A DNA stretch of 64,000 nucleotides from Thermohalobaculum sp039028795 (GTDB lineage: Bacteria > Pseudomonadota > Alphaproteobacteria > Rhodobacterales > Rhodobacteraceae): positions 1 to 64,000 of the forward strand of contig JBCCHJ010000023.1 of assembly GCA_039028795.1 (NCBI GenBank), given 5' to 3'. A model generated the notes under the pieces. The model searched no databases. It was not told the origin of the DNA and worked only from the letters and a program-made list of their open reading frames with translations. The translations under genes and the position numbers were made by a program. Shown here piece after piece: positions 32,627 through 42,218 of this stretch (its first letter is position 1; every line of letters begins with the position of its first letter).

Positions 32627-34150
32627 ATGAATGAGATGACCCTTATGGATGCCGGCACCCATGTGTCGCCGTTCGCAAAGCGCTATGATAACTTTATCGG
32701 CGGACAATTCGTGCCGCCAAAAGCAGGCCAATATTTCGAAAACACCAGCCCGGTCACCGGCGGTGTCATAGGTGAGATTGCACGTTCTGATGCATCCGAC
32801 ATCGACGCCGCGCTCGACGCCGCCCACGCAGCAGCAGACGCATGGGGCAAGACGAGCGTCACCGAACGGGCGAACATCCTTTTGAAGATCGCTGACGTTC
32901 TGGAACAGAATCTTGAACTGTTTGCCATCTGCGAGACCTGGGACAACGGCAAATCAATCCGCGAATCCCGCGCTGCCGACCTTCCGTTGGCCGTCGACCA
33001 CTTCCGCTACTTCGCCAGTGCAATACGCTCTCAAGAAGGTACGATGAGCGAGGTCGACGCCGACACAGTCGCCTATCACTTCCACGAACCCCTCGGTGTG
33101 GTCGGCCAGATTATTCCCTGGAACTTCCCGCTGCTGATGGCGGTCTGGAAATTGGCACCGGCACTGGCCGCAGGGAACTGCGTCGTTCTTAAACCGGCCG
33201 AGCAAACCCCGGCAACGATCATGGTCTTTGCCGAACTGGTTGCCGATATCCTGCCACCAGGTGTTCTGAACGTCGTCAACGGCTTCGGACTGGAAGCAGG
33301 CAAGCCGCTCGCATCCTCGAACCGGGTTGCCAAGATCGCCTTCACAGGCGAGACGACGACCGGCCGCCTGATCATGCAGTACGCCTCTGAAAACATTATT
33401 CCGGTCACTTTGGAACTGGGCGGCAAATCGCCGAACATCTTTCACAAGAACGTGCTGGACGAAGATGACGCCTTCTTCGACAAAGCCATCGAAGGCTTTG
33501 TGATGTTTGCGCTGAACCAAGGTGAGGTCTGCACCTGCCCAAGTCGCGCACTGATCCACGAAGACATCTATGACCGCTTTATGGACCGCGCATTGGCCCG
33601 GACTCAGGCGATCAACTGTGGCGACCCGCGCGAAGCGGACACCATGATGGGTGCGCAGGCATCGTCGGAACAGCAAGAAAAGATCCTCAGCTATTTCGAT
33701 ATCGGTCGTCAGGAAGGCGCCGAAGTGCTGACGGGTGGAACCGCGCGGAACATGCCCGGCGATATGGAGAACGGGTATTACATCAACCCGACCATCCTGA
33801 AGGGCAACAACAAGATGCGCGTCTTCCAGGAAGAAATCTTCGGACCTGTCGTGTCAGTCACAACCTTCAAGGACGAAGACGAAGCGCTGGACATCGCGAA
33901 CGACACCCTCTACGGCCTGGGCGCCGGTGTCTGGACCCGTGACACCAACACCGCCTACCGGTTTGGACGCGCGATCAAGGCTGGCCGGGTCTGGACCAAC
34001 TGCTATCACGCCTATCCGGCCCACGCCGCTTTCGGTGGCTACAAGCAGTCTGGTATCGGGCGCGAAACCCACAAGATGATGCTGGATCACTACCAGCAGA
34101 CCAAGAACATGCTGGTCAGCTACAGCCCGAACAAACTGGGCTTCTTCTGA
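32627..34150 (+). CDS. NAD-dependent aldehyde dehydrogenase, AcoD/ExaC-like
   Basis: The start at 32627 has GGAGGA 7 bases upstream. The 507-residue product has the ALDH fold: VVGQIIPWNFPLLMAVWKLAPALAAGNCVVLKPAEQTP, cofactor site FTGETTTGRLI, catalytic glutamate segment LELGGKSPNI, and catalytic Cys302 in GEVCTCPSR. The C-terminal tail QTKNMLVSYSPNKLGFF is typical of acetaldehyde dehydrogenases of the AcoD/ExaC type. The upstream AcoR-like regulator and downstream DUF779 gene fit alcohol or acetoin/acetaldehyde oxidation. Specificity is inferred from family and context. Confidence 0.92.
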   Translation: MNEMTLMDAGTHVSPFAKRYDNFIGGQFVPPKAGQYFENTSPVTGGVIGEIARSDASDIDAALDAAHAAADAWGKTSVTERANILLKIADVLEQNLELFAICETWDNGKSIRESRAADLPLAVDHFRYFASAIRSQEGTMSEVDADTVAYHFHEPLGVVGQIIPWNFPLLMAVWKLAPALAAGNCVVLKPAEQTPATIMVFAELVADILPPGVLNVVNGFGLEAGKPLASSNRVAKIAFTGETTTGRLIMQYASENIIPVTLELGGKSPNIFHKNVLDEDDAFFDKAIEGFVMFALNQGEVCTCPSRALIHEDIYDRFMDRALARTQAINCGDPREADTMMGAQASSEQQEKILSYFDIGRQEGAEVLTGGTARNMPGDMENGYYINPTILKGNNKMRVFQEEIFGPVVSVTTFKDEDEALDIANDTLYGLGAGVWTRDTNTAYRFGRAIKAGRVWTNCYHAYPAHAAFGGYKQSGIGRETHKMMLDHYQQTKNMLVSYSPNKLGFF

Positions 34151-34168
34151 TCATCCTGGACAATGGTG

Positions 34169-34186
34169 AGGCCCTTCTGAGGGCCT
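34169..34186 (+). terminator. Hairpin after the aldehyde dehydrogenase gene
   Basis: The 7-base stem AGGCCCT (34169-34175) and AGGGCCT (34180-34186) has a TCTG loop, 19 bases after the stop codon. It has no T-run, so it may be an attenuator or 3'-end stabiliser. Confidence 0.4.
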
Positions 34187-34241
34187 TGCCGCCTTGGGCG
34201 CGTGCGCCATATCTTGGCCTGCGCGGACAAGGGAGAAGACC

Positions 34242-34604
34242 ATGACAGCACATGCCGCATCGCTTTTGAACGCGATCGTTTTGATCGTTTGTTCTGCTTG
34301 GGCTTATCTCACCGCAGAGACAGCTTCGCTGACAATCCTGATCCCTGCCGCCTTTGGTATCGCACTGATCGCCTGTTATCCCGGTGTGAAGGTGGAAAAC
34401 AAAGTGATCGCCCACATTGCCGTGCTTCTTACGCTGGTTGTGTTGGTTGCATTGGTCATGCCGCTAAGTGGTGCTATCGGACGCGGTGATGGGCTAAGCA
34501 TCCTTCGCGTGGCGGCGATGATGATCACTTGCGTTCTGGCCATGATCTTCTTCATAAAAAGCTTCATCGACGCGCGCCGCAGCCGCGAAGCCGTAAAGGA
34601 ATAG
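34242..34604 (+). CDS. Small integral membrane protein of unknown function
   Basis: The start at 34242 has GGGAGAAG before it. The 120-residue product is almost entirely hydrophobic, with four likely membrane helices at about 7-23, 26-44, 54-74 and 85-108 and a basic C-terminus (DARRSREAVKE). It sits between the aldehyde dehydrogenase and the DUF779 gene, only 3 bases before the latter, so it belongs to this small operon. No catalytic motif is visible. Confidence 0.75.
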   Translation: MTAHAASLLNAIVLIVCSAWAYLTAETASLTILIPAAFGIALIACYPGVKVENKVIAHIAVLLTLVVLVALVMPLSGAIGRGDGLSILRVAAMMITCVLAMIFFIKSFIDARRSREAVKE

Positions 34605-34607
34605 CAA

Positions 34608-35039
34608 ATGACCGACACCAAGATCGCTTGCGTCACCGACGCTTCCGCAGTGGAAGGTACCGACACATTGGCCCGCGTAACGGCCACACCTGAAGCCCGT
34701 GCCTTTATGGGAGAGATCATAGCCGACCATGGCGAGATTCTGTTCCACCAGTCCGGTGGATGCTGCGATGGGTCTTCGCCAATGTGCTATCCCGTGAACG
34801 ATTTTCGACTTGGGTCGACGGATGTCAAACTAGGTGAAATCGATGGCACGTCCGTCTACATCTCTGGCCCCCAGTTCGAGGCTTGGAAACATACTCAGCT
34901 TATCCTGGACGTAGTGCCGGGCCGGGGCGGGATGTTCAGTCTGGACAATGGGCGCGAAAAACGCTTCCTGACCCGCTCGCGAGTGTTCTCTGAGGACGAG
35001 ATCGAAAACCTCAGTGCACCACAAAGCGCGTCAGCTTAG
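34608..35039 (+). CDS. DUF779 family protein
   Basis: The 143-residue product contains the family core LFHQSGGCCDGSSPMCYPVNDFRLGSTDVKLGEIDGTSVYISGPQFEAWKHTQLILDVVPGRGGMFSLDNGREKRF. DUF779 proteins are small cytoplasmic proteins frequently encoded next to aldehyde or alcohol dehydrogenases; their function is unknown. The conserved Cys-Cys and the third Cys in the core could bind metal or sense redox state. Position in the ALDH operon fits. An N-terminal extension of about 30 residues precedes the core. Confidence 0.9.
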   Translation: MTDTKIACVTDASAVEGTDTLARVTATPEARAFMGEIIADHGEILFHQSGGCCDGSSPMCYPVNDFRLGSTDVKLGEIDGTSVYISGPQFEAWKHTQLILDVVPGRGGMFSLDNGREKRFLTRSRVFSEDEIENLSAPQSASA

Positions 35040-35365
35040 TCTAGCACGTACAACTGAGCATCATTAGTTTCGCAGTTTAATTAAGATCGCGCCCATAGGC
35101 GTGATCGGCAGGATTTGCGCGTGTAGCTCAGCAAGTTTCCAGCAAACGGGCCGTGAAAAACAGTCTGTGAGATCAGATGGGCGATTACCTTGGGTAAACC
35201 ACGCCATCCTTCCGGGAATATGAAACCAAAACCCGTTGATTCTTGCTATGGTTGAAACGCCCGCTGGAGATTCGACCGCATTAGGCTGCCGAAACCAAAG
35301 CAATGCTGACCAAGAATAATTTCAACCGCAAATGGTCGGCGGCGGGCAATATAGGGAGGATTAAA
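35040..35365. other. Intergenic region with one hairpin
   Basis: No gene is supported. Arms GATCGCGCC (35085-35093) and GGCGTGATC (35098-35106) pair with one G-U and a CATA loop, a possible 3' end for the ALDH-DUF779 transcript but without a T-run. A good ribosome binding site (AGGGAGGA) precedes the next gene. No confident promoter seen. Confidence 0.4.
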
Positions 35366-36571
35366 ATGACACGAACTTTCGACACCATTTCTTGTATTCG
35401 TAGGCTGGGGCTTGCTGCTGGAATTGTGGTTAGTGTTGTTGCGTTCGAGAATGCTTTGGCCGCGGATGGATACCCGGTAGAAGCCAAAGTCATCCAAGTC
35501 ATGGCCGCCTTCGACAATCCGGAAGGCGCAATCTTCAGCGCCGATGGAAAATCGGTATTCATCTCGAACTCTGCCGAGATCGGCGACCGAGGAAAGGATT
35601 TCGCCTGGACCGAAGGCGAAGGCTATATCTCAAAGCTCTCGGTTGGCGATGATGGTCAGTTGGCCATGGTTGAAGAAAAGCTGATCGACGGGTTGACCGG
35701 GCCATTGGGTATGGCGGTTCTGCCGGTCGCCACAGGGAAGTTCCCGGCCGGCACGATCATTCTGTGCGTCGGATCAGCGCCATTGGTGGATTCAAACGGC
35801 GAAGTGGTAAAAGACCCTGCGCGGCTCCGGACGAAGCTGGTTGCCTTTAATGACGATGGCGAAGTTTTGGGTGAAATCGATACCGGAACCGGTTCGATCT
35901 TCCACAAAATCGGCGGCAACCCCGTGGCACTTATCAATGCACTGGGATTTGATGCCGATGGGAACCTATTCTTCGCCGATACCGAGTTTGGCGCCGGGCA
36001 GTTCGACGGTGGGTTTTCCGGCGGTAGCGGCGCCTGGATGATCCCACACGGATCACTCGACGCATTAGCCGATGGACAGGATCCAGAAGCACCGCCCGTG
36101 TTTCTATCCATTCCGGGAAACCCGGATGGCGTCGAAGTCTCGCCACTGGATGGCAAGGTTTACATAAACACCGTTGGTCCGGTTGCCGACGCGCCTGACC
36201 CCGCAGAAGGTGGTGTCTATGCACTGACGATCGATGACTTCAAATCCGGAAACCTGCCAACACCTATTGACACGAAGCTGGGCGCCTTAGACGGGCTGGA
36301 CTTCACCAATGGCGGTTTGATGTTGAACACGCAGATCAAAGGGGACGTCGAGGCCTCGATCTATGTCAACTGCCCCGGCCAAGCTGCGAAAGTGCTGTCA
36401 ATTGCCGGGGACAACGGCGCATTGGCCGGACCGGCAGATCTGGCCGTTCGCCGGGCCTCTGATGGCTCGCAACTGGTCATCGTGCCGGAACTGATGGCTC
36501 GCGATGCAACGCCGGGTGATGACGAGGTCACCGTGTTGATGTTGCCTGCAGGCTTCGACAAAGGCTGCTAA
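35366..36571 (+). CDS. Secreted beta-propeller protein, SMP-30/gluconolactonase-like
   Basis: The start at 35366 has AGGGAGGA 5 bases upstream; a longer frame from 35303 lacks one. The 401-residue product has a signal peptide (hydrophobic residues 14-28, cleavage near ALAADG). It then has repeated propeller-like blades: FDNPEGAIFSADGKSVFISNSAE, GLTGPLGMAVLP, LINALGFDADGNLFFADTEF, GNPDGVEVSPLDGKVYINTVGPV. The asparagine/aspartate-containing blade turns recall SMP-30-type lactonases, but no catalytic metal set is proven. It is likely periplasmic. It is monocistronic and ends before a bidirectional terminator. Confidence 0.78.
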   Translation: MTRTFDTISCIRRLGLAAGIVVSVVAFENALAADGYPVEAKVIQVMAAFDNPEGAIFSADGKSVFISNSAEIGDRGKDFAWTEGEGYISKLSVGDDGQLAMVEEKLIDGLTGPLGMAVLPVATGKFPAGTIILCVGSAPLVDSNGEVVKDPARLRTKLVAFNDDGEVLGEIDTGTGSIFHKIGGNPVALINALGFDADGNLFFADTEFGAGQFDGGFSGGSGAWMIPHGSLDALADGQDPEAPPVFLSIPGNPDGVEVSPLDGKVYINTVGPVADAPDPAEGGVYALTIDDFKSGNLPTPIDTKLGALDGLDFTNGGLMLNTQIKGDVEASIYVNCPGQAAKVLSIAGDNGALAGPADLAVRRASDGSQLVIVPELMARDATPGDDEVTVLMLPAGFDKGC

Positions 36572-36683
36572 GAGATCAGCGCTGTTCCCGCGAACGTGGG
36601 AGCAGCGACTTCTTAAGCAGTTAACAGGCTTTTTATCATCGACATCGTGAAACCGTTCCAAGCGCTGCGCGGTGCTCACCTAA

Positions 36684-36706
36684 CGCGGGGCAGAGCCTGC
36701 CCCGCG
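36684..36706. terminator. Bidirectional terminator hairpin between convergent genes
   Basis: The perfect 10-base stem CGCGGGGCAG (36684-36693) and CTGCCCCGCG (36697-36706) has a 3-base loop. It lies between the stop of the propeller protein gene and the end of the leftward aldehyde dehydrogenase gene, the expected spot for shared termination. No long T-run on either side. Confidence 0.6.
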
Positions 36707-36719
36707 CTCATGCAGCTGA

Positions 36720-38153
36720 TTACTCCCAGCCGCTGACTGATTTGACTTCCAGGAAATCTTCCAGCCCCCAGACACCGCCTTCGCGGCCGTTTCCGGACTG
36801 ACGGTACCCACCAAACGGTGCCCCTGCACCACGGGACTGGCCATTGATCTCAACCATGCCCGACCGGACCTCGCGTGCAACACGGCGGGCCTTGTCCAAA
36901 TCCTGGGTCTGAACATAGTTGGTCAGGCCATAGGAGGTATCATTGGCCATCTCGGTTGCCTCGGTCTCCTGATCGAAGGGCGTGATCGCTAGAACCGGGC
37001 CGAAGATTTCCTCTTTCCAGATCGTCATGTCGTCAGTGACATCGGCAAAGACCGTGGGGCGGGTAAACCAGCCACGATTAAGGCCTTCCGGACGTCCGGT
37101 GCCGCCGGCGACTAAGCGGGCGCCTTCGTCAATGCCTTTCTGGATCAGGCCCTGGATCTTCTCCCACTGCACGTCCGATACGACAGGGCCGATCTGACGG
37201 CCATCTTGATCTGCGGCAGCAACTTCCGTTTGCTCAGCCACAGCTTTGGCGGTCTCGACCGCCTCGTCATACTTCGAACGTTCCACCAGCATCCGCGTCG
37301 GTGCGTTGCAGGATTGGCCTGAGTTATTGAAGCAGTGGCGCACGCCTCGGGTGACGGCTTTTTCATCTGCATCTGCGAAAATGATGTTCGCGCCTTTGCC
37401 GCCCAGTTCCAGCGTCACGCGCTTGATCGTATCGGCCGCATTCTTTGTGATCAGCTTGCCTGCCCGAGTCGAGCCGGTGAAACTGACCATATCCACATCC
37501 GGGTGTGTCGACAACTGAGTGCCAACGCCCGGACCGTCACCATTGACCAAGTTGAATACCCCGCCTGGAATATCGGCGGCATGCACCATCTCGGCGAACA
37601 GATAGGAAGACAGCGGCGCAACCTCGGACGGCTTCAGGACCACGGTGCAACCAGCCGCCAAAGCCGGGGCAACCTTCAGCACGACCTGATTCATCGGCCA
37701 GTTCCAGGGCGTGATCAATCCACAGACGCCGATCGGCTCCATCAAGATGCGTGAACCCGGTGTTTCAGGATCCATTGCATGTTCAAATTCGAACTCCTTC
37801 AGCGTTTTGATCGCATCCTTCATATGGCCCATACCTGCGCCCACCTGGGCAGAGCGCGCCATGGCAATCGGCGCACCCATTTCCTGGCTGATTGCCTGGG
37901 CCATATCCTCGGCGCGATCCTTGTAGGCGCCATAAAGGCGTTCCAATGCCGCGATCCGCTCTGCTTTTGGTGCGGACTTCCAGCCGAGGAAGGCCGCCCT
38001 AGCGGCCGCCACAGCAGCATCAGTGTCGGCCTGTCCGCCAAGCGAAATCGTTGCGAAAGGCTCTTCGGTCGAAGGGTTCATGACGGTCAGTTCGGTGCCG
38101 TCGATTGGCTCGACCCAAGCACCGTCGATATAGAATTGGCGTGCGTCTTTCAT
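36720..38153 (-). CDS. Aldehyde dehydrogenase family protein
   Basis: The start at 38153 follows GGAGGAACTG; an upstream in-frame start at 38168 lacks a site. The 477-residue product has the ALDH fold: GLITPWNWPMNQVVLKVAPALAAGCTVVLKPSEVAP, cofactor segment FTGSTRAGKLI, LELGGKGANII, catalytic Cys282 in SGQSCNAPTR, and EEIFGPVLAI. The segment MEINGQSRGAGAPFGGYRQSGNGREGG is typical of the group. It is shorter than the ALDH at 32627 and belongs to a different subfamily. It is transcribed alone, so the substrate cannot be inferred from neighbours. Confidence 0.9.
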   Translation of the reverse strand: MKDARQFYIDGAWVEPIDGTELTVMNPSTEEPFATISLGGQADTDAAVAAARAAFLGWKSAPKAERIAALERLYGAYKDRAEDMAQAISQEMGAPIAMARSAQVGAGMGHMKDAIKTLKEFEFEHAMDPETPGSRILMEPIGVCGLITPWNWPMNQVVLKVAPALAAGCTVVLKPSEVAPLSSYLFAEMVHAADIPGGVFNLVNGDGPGVGTQLSTHPDVDMVSFTGSTRAGKLITKNAADTIKRVTLELGGKGANIIFADADEKAVTRGVRHCFNNSGQSCNAPTRMLVERSKYDEAVETAKAVAEQTEVAAADQDGRQIGPVVSDVQWEKIQGLIQKGIDEGARLVAGGTGRPEGLNRGWFTRPTVFADVTDDMTIWKEEIFGPVLAITPFDQETEATEMANDTSYGLTNYVQTQDLDKARRVAREVRSGMVEINGQSRGAGAPFGGYRQSGNGREGGVWGLEDFLEVKSVSGWE

Positions 38154-38318
38154 CAGTTCCTCCTCCACGGCGGGCCCACTATGATAAGCCAGCCGGATCG
38201 ATGAATATCCGGATTACCCGGCTGCTGCGATCACGCGCAGTTTTTTATCCGGGCTGTCTACTGATAAAGACTATGCCCAGAATTCGGCTATGTCCATAGA
38301 GGGTGCTATCAGGCGTGC

Positions 38319-40931
38319 CTACAGAATGAAGTCCGCCGCATCTATCGGACTTCCATCCGACGTGGTGACATTTATCGTCAAATCAACGAACCCATCGCCA
38401 TTATTGTCGGCCTCAACGAGCCAGGTATTTCCCACGGTGTTTACCGCGCGAAGCTCGCCTGCAGTGTTACTGAAATTGGCCCCGCCAATGAAGGTAAATG
38501 CCTGATTGCCCGGCAACCCCATATCGGCATCAATCGTAGACAATCGAATGAGATCACCAGTGGTAAAATCGGTGATCTGATCGCCGAGCCCCTGGGAATC
38601 GGTCACGTTTGTGTAGACGAAGGTATCGTTGCCATCACCACCCGTCAGGATGTCCACGGCACCCCGACCTGATATGATGTCCCCACCCTGGGAGCCTATG
38701 ATCTGATCCATCGAGTTACCGGAAAAGATGCTGTAACGTCCATCCGTTTCGGCCGAGCCATCAAAGATCAGCACTTCATCCAAAGCCAGCGTGTTCGCGC
38801 TGATAACCAGTACGTCGCCGGCAGCAACGTTCCCATCATCCGTCGTCACATTGTAGTTATATGGCGTGCCGGAACCCGCGCCGAATCTGGTATCCGTATT
38901 CGAAAGCAGTGCCAGAATTTCGATGTCGATCAGTTGGTTCGCACCAAAGGTAAGGGGCGTCGAGTAGTCGCCCTGCAGCCCAACGGAATCAAAGACGCCA
39001 TCTTGGCCGTCCACCTGGTCACCAGGTCCAAAACGATCGGTTCCAAAGAAGAAGGAATCGTCCTTTTGGCTGCCAATAATCGTCTCTGACCCAAGCCCCG
39101 CGAAAGTGAAGATGCTGCCATCCAATTCTGCAGAAGCATCTAGCGTAAAGTTCTCGGCCGCGCGCAGCTGGTTGGCTTGAAAGGCCAATTGCCTGCCCGC
39201 CTGAATATTGGCATCCACCAGCGTGATATCATAACTGTAGAGCTCATTCCCCGGAGCACCAAAGCTTGTGATGTTGCCGGGCAGCAGAATGACCTGCTCG
39301 ATCCCTACCGCACTGTTGGGCGAGAATACCAAGCCTCCGGAATAATCTCCTTGCAGCGCGATCTGATCTGCGCTTCCTTCACCTCCATCGACCGCATCAT
39401 CAGGATCGAAGGCCGCGCCGAAGAATATGCCGTCGTTGCCATCGCCACCATAGGCTTGATCAGTTCCGCCGTGCTGCAGGAAGATCAGATCCGCCCCACC
39501 TCCACTGCCGATAGAATTATCGCCGGCCGTTCCCGTAATGACATCGGCCTGTTCTGTCCCAACAACGTGCTCGAAGCCTGCGATTGTGTCTCCGGTGGCA
39601 TCGCCGCCCGAGACTGAATTTGTGCTGAGATCGACGACGACGCCGGTTGCTGAACTTGCATAGCTGATCAGATCATCAATGCCGCTTCCGCCGTCCAGGC
39701 TGTCAGCCCCCAAGCCGCCTTCGAGCGTGTCGTTACCCGCTGCGCCAAAAAGCGTGTCATTCCCGGCCAGACCCGAAATGCTGTTGTCGTCTGCGGATCC
39801 AACCACGCTGTCCGCGCCGCTGGCGCCAACATAGTTTTCAATGCTCACAATTCTGTTCAGGGACGCCCCGATTGATCCGGCGGCCAGATCAATCGTTGGA
39901 ACGAGTGTGAATGCCGAAAGATCCAGCGTGTCCGAGCCGCTGCCGCCGAAATGCAGATCGGTGCCTGATGATCCAATAAACCAGTCGTCACCTTCGTTAC
40001 CTTCAAGCGTATCAGATCCACTACCGCCGTTCAGCGTATCATTGTCCAGACCACCCCGAAGGGTGTCATTGCCGGTGCCGCCATTCAGGATGTCATCGCC
40101 TTCGTCGCCAAAGACAATGTCAGGCGCTCCATTGGCATTGATCGTATCGTTACCTGCCCCGCCGCGTATGCCATCACCAAAATTGCTGGCGATCACTGAA
40201 TCGTTGCCATCGCCCGCCCAAATGAAGTCATGGATGAACTGCTGCTGGGTCTGTGCGTCGATTAAATCATCACCGTCACCGCCATAGATGAATTCAAAGG
40301 TCGACCCACTGAAAATGGTGTCATCTCCGTCACCACCATAGAGAGTGCTGAGATCTCCGCCGCCGATGAGCTGGTCATCTCCGTCATCGCCAAAAATTGT
40401 ATCAGCACCGCCAACCCCAGAAATCGAGTCGTTCCCGGTGCCGCCATAAATCAGGTCTGCACCGCGGCCAGATACGATTTCATCGTTGCCCTGACCGCCT
40501 TCAATATAGTCACCAAGCCCATCATCAGAGGCGCCGACACCGTTCAGAAAATCATTGCCTCGTCCGCCGAAGATACTGTCTGCACCCTGGTCGCCGAAAG
40601 CAGTGTCATCATCATCCCCGCCATAAATGAGATCACTGCCTGCGCCTGCGACAAGCTCGTCGTCCCCTTCGTCTCCAAAAAGCGTGTCATTACCGGCCTG
40701 GGTTTCGATGGTGTCATTTCCCAGGTTCCCAGTAACCGAGTCGTCCCCGGTTCCGGTTGTGACGGTGTCGTTACCTGCTAAAGCATCAATGACTTGATCG
40801 TCGTTGTCGGTGGCTATTTCATCATCACCCGACGTGGCCGACGACGCATTCAATATCTCAAAATCTTCCGCAAATGCGGGTTTGGCGAAGTCGGAAACCA
40901 AGTCGTCGTCAAGAAATGTGTCTGCGTTCAA
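38319..40931 (-). CDS. RTX calcium-binding secreted protein
   Basis: The 870-residue acidic protein starts at a TTG (40931), the only start codon available between the upstream stop and the coding body; GGAG lies close before it. Residues of about 45-330 and 375-430 contain many GGxGxDxUx calcium-binding nonapeptides (for example GNDTLFGDEGDD, GGDGDDTIFGD). Two similar modules of about 115-120 residues follow (about 525-645 and 646-760), each with GDYS...F...IE...FGAxG...Y-N/S-Y, FDGSAE and IGSQ. A last nonapeptide block (GRGAVDILTGGDGNDTF) and a type I secretion signal-like C-terminus end the protein. Such proteins are exported in one step by type I systems; no exporter genes are in this window. 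Role unknown: surface layer, adhesin or degradative partner. Confidence 0.9.
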   Translation of the reverse strand: MNADTFLDDDLVSDFAKPAFAEDFEILNASSATSGDDEIATDNDDQVIDALAGNDTVTTGTGDDSVTGNLGNDTIETQAGNDTLFGDEGDDELVAGAGSDLIYGGDDDDTAFGDQGADSIFGGRGNDFLNGVGASDDGLGDYIEGGQGNDEIVSGRGADLIYGGTGNDSISGVGGADTIFGDDGDDQLIGGGDLSTLYGGDGDDTIFSGSTFEFIYGGDGDDLIDAQTQQQFIHDFIWAGDGNDSVIASNFGDGIRGGAGNDTINANGAPDIVFGDEGDDILNGGTGNDTLRGGLDNDTLNGGSGSDTLEGNEGDDWFIGSSGTDLHFGGSGSDTLDLSAFTLVPTIDLAAGSIGASLNRIVSIENYVGASGADSVVGSADDNSISGLAGNDTLFGAAGNDTLEGGLGADSLDGGSGIDDLISYASSATGVVVDLSTNSVSGGDATGDTIAGFEHVVGTEQADVITGTAGDNSIGSGGGADLIFLQHGGTDQAYGGDGNDGIFFGAAFDPDDAVDGGEGSADQIALQGDYSGGLVFSPNSAVGIEQVILLPGNITSFGAPGNELYSYDITLVDANIQAGRQLAFQANQLRAAENFTLDASAELDGSIFTFAGLGSETIIGSQKDDSFFFGTDRFGPGDQVDGQDGVFDSVGLQGDYSTPLTFGANQLIDIEILALLSNTDTRFGAGSGTPYNYNVTTDDGNVAAGDVLVISANTLALDEVLIFDGSAETDGRYSIFSGNSMDQIIGSQGGDIISGRGAVDILTGGDGNDTFVYTNVTDSQGLGDQITDFTTGDLIRLSTIDADMGLPGNQAFTFIGGANFSNTAGELRAVNTVGNTWLVEADNNGDGFVDLTINVTTSDGSPIDAADFIL

Positions 40932-41051
40932 TGCTCCATCCCCGCTCTCGCAGTGATCCCTTCAAACGATCACTTCACCACCCTAAAATGGCGAATGAAT
41001 AACAAATTTGCTTAAATTAGGGCGATAACCGCTTGAAAATATGCATGCGCA

Positions 41052-42218
41052 TTATTGTGAAGACGCCGCCTCGTCCTCGCGCACGGTCTTGATATCCTGC
41101 AGCGCTGCCCATTGATGGATATCTTCACGGCGCAGTGCGCAGGCCATCAAGTCCGGGAACTGATCGGGGGTGCAGGCGAACACCGGGACACCCATATCGG
41201 CGACCTTGGCCGCAAGGCCAGGGTCATAGCTGGGCCGCCCGGTATCGGTCAAAGCCAGAAGGACGACGACATTGACGCCCATGCCGACCAGGCGGCCGAT
41301 CCGCGCCAGCAATTGCTGTGCATTGCCGCCTTCATAGAGATCGGTGATCAGGATCAGGTGCGATTTCGTCGGCTTTTCAATCTTATCCTCGCAATAAGCG
41401 ACGGCCTGGTTGATATCTGTGCCGCCCCCCAATTGCACACCGAACAGAACCTCTACCGGATCTGACAGCTCCTCGGTCAGATCCAGGATCACCGTGTCGA
41501 AACAGACCAGTTTCGTCTGCACCACCGGCAGCGACGCCATCACCGCAGAAAAGATTGAGGCATAGATGACCGAGGTCGCCATGGACCCGGATTGATCAAC
41601 ACACAGCACAACTTCATCCAGATCGACGATCCGACGTTGGCGGCGCATGAAACCGATCAGCCGTTCCGGCACCACGGTTCTATAGTCTTCCTGGTAGTTC
41701 TTCAGATTGGCCCGGATCGTCCGGGGCCAGTCGATATCGTTGAACCGGGGCCTGAAGGTCCGCTTGGATTTGTCGACGGCGCCACGCAGGGCTTCCGCCG
41801 TTCGGCGCTCAAGGCGTTCCATCAATTCGGCTACCACTTTGGCGATGACCTGCCGTGCGGTGTCCTTGGTCTTCTCTGGCATCACCCCGCGCATCGTCAC
41901 AAGGTCCGCGACAAGATTGACGTCAGCCTCCATGGCTGCGAGAAATTCTGGCTCCATCAGCATCTGCTTCAGGCCCAGCCGATTGAAAGCGTCCTTCTGG
42001 ATGACCTGCACCACATCGGATGGGAAGAATTCGCGGATCTCCCCCATCCATTTGGCAACACGAGGGGCCGAGCGCCCCAGGCCGCCACGGCCTTTCTTAC
42101 CGTCATCATCGGCATTATAGAGCGCCGTCAAAGCGGCCGACATACGCTGGTCGCTTTCGTTCAAGCCCTCGTCATCGCCGCCAAGGGCCAGCCGCCAGCG
42201 CCGGTTGCGATCATCCAT
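41052..42218 (-). CDS. VWA domain protein of a MoxR-VWA system
   Basis: The 388-residue product has a helical N-terminal half and a von Willebrand A domain from about residue 200. The metal-ion site is D-Q-S-G-S with Asp208 (LCVDQSGSM), then GGGTDINQAV for the threonine/aspartate part, and LILITDLYEGGN. The last gene of a five-gene minus-strand operon, it overlaps the DUF5682 gene by 8 bases. VWA partners of MoxR ATPases act as cofactor-like adaptors in chaperone or metal-insertion systems. The operon partners are SWIM, DUF5691, MoxR and DUF5682 proteins. Confidence 0.87.
   Translation of the reverse strand: MDDRNRRWRLALGGDDEGLNESDQRMSAALTALYNADDDGKKGRGGLGRSAPRVAKWMGEIREFFPSDVVQVIQKDAFNRLGLKQMLMEPEFLAAMEADVNLVADLVTMRGVMPEKTKDTARQVIAKVVAELMERLERRTAEALRGAVDKSKRTFRPRFNDIDWPRTIRANLKNYQEDYRTVVPERLIGFMRRQRRIVDLDEVVLCVDQSGSMATSVIYASIFSAVMASLPVVQTKLVCFDTVILDLTEELSDPVEVLFGVQLGGGTDINQAVAYCEDKIEKPTKSHLILITDLYEGGNAQQLLARIGRLVGMGVNVVVLLALTDTGRPSYDPGLAAKVADMGVPVFACTPDQFPDLMACALRREDIHQWAALQDIKTVREDEAASSQ

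Noticed and set aside
34169..34186. Classical rho-independent terminator after the aldehyde dehydrogenase.
   Set aside because: The stem is good but no T-run follows, and the next genes appear to continue the operon, so it was kept only as a low-confidence hairpin.
38319..40931. Highly repetitive DNA that could suggest a tandem-repeat or CRISPR-like array.
   Set aside because: The repeats are in frame and encode GGxGxD nonapeptides of an RTX protein; there are no constant spacers.
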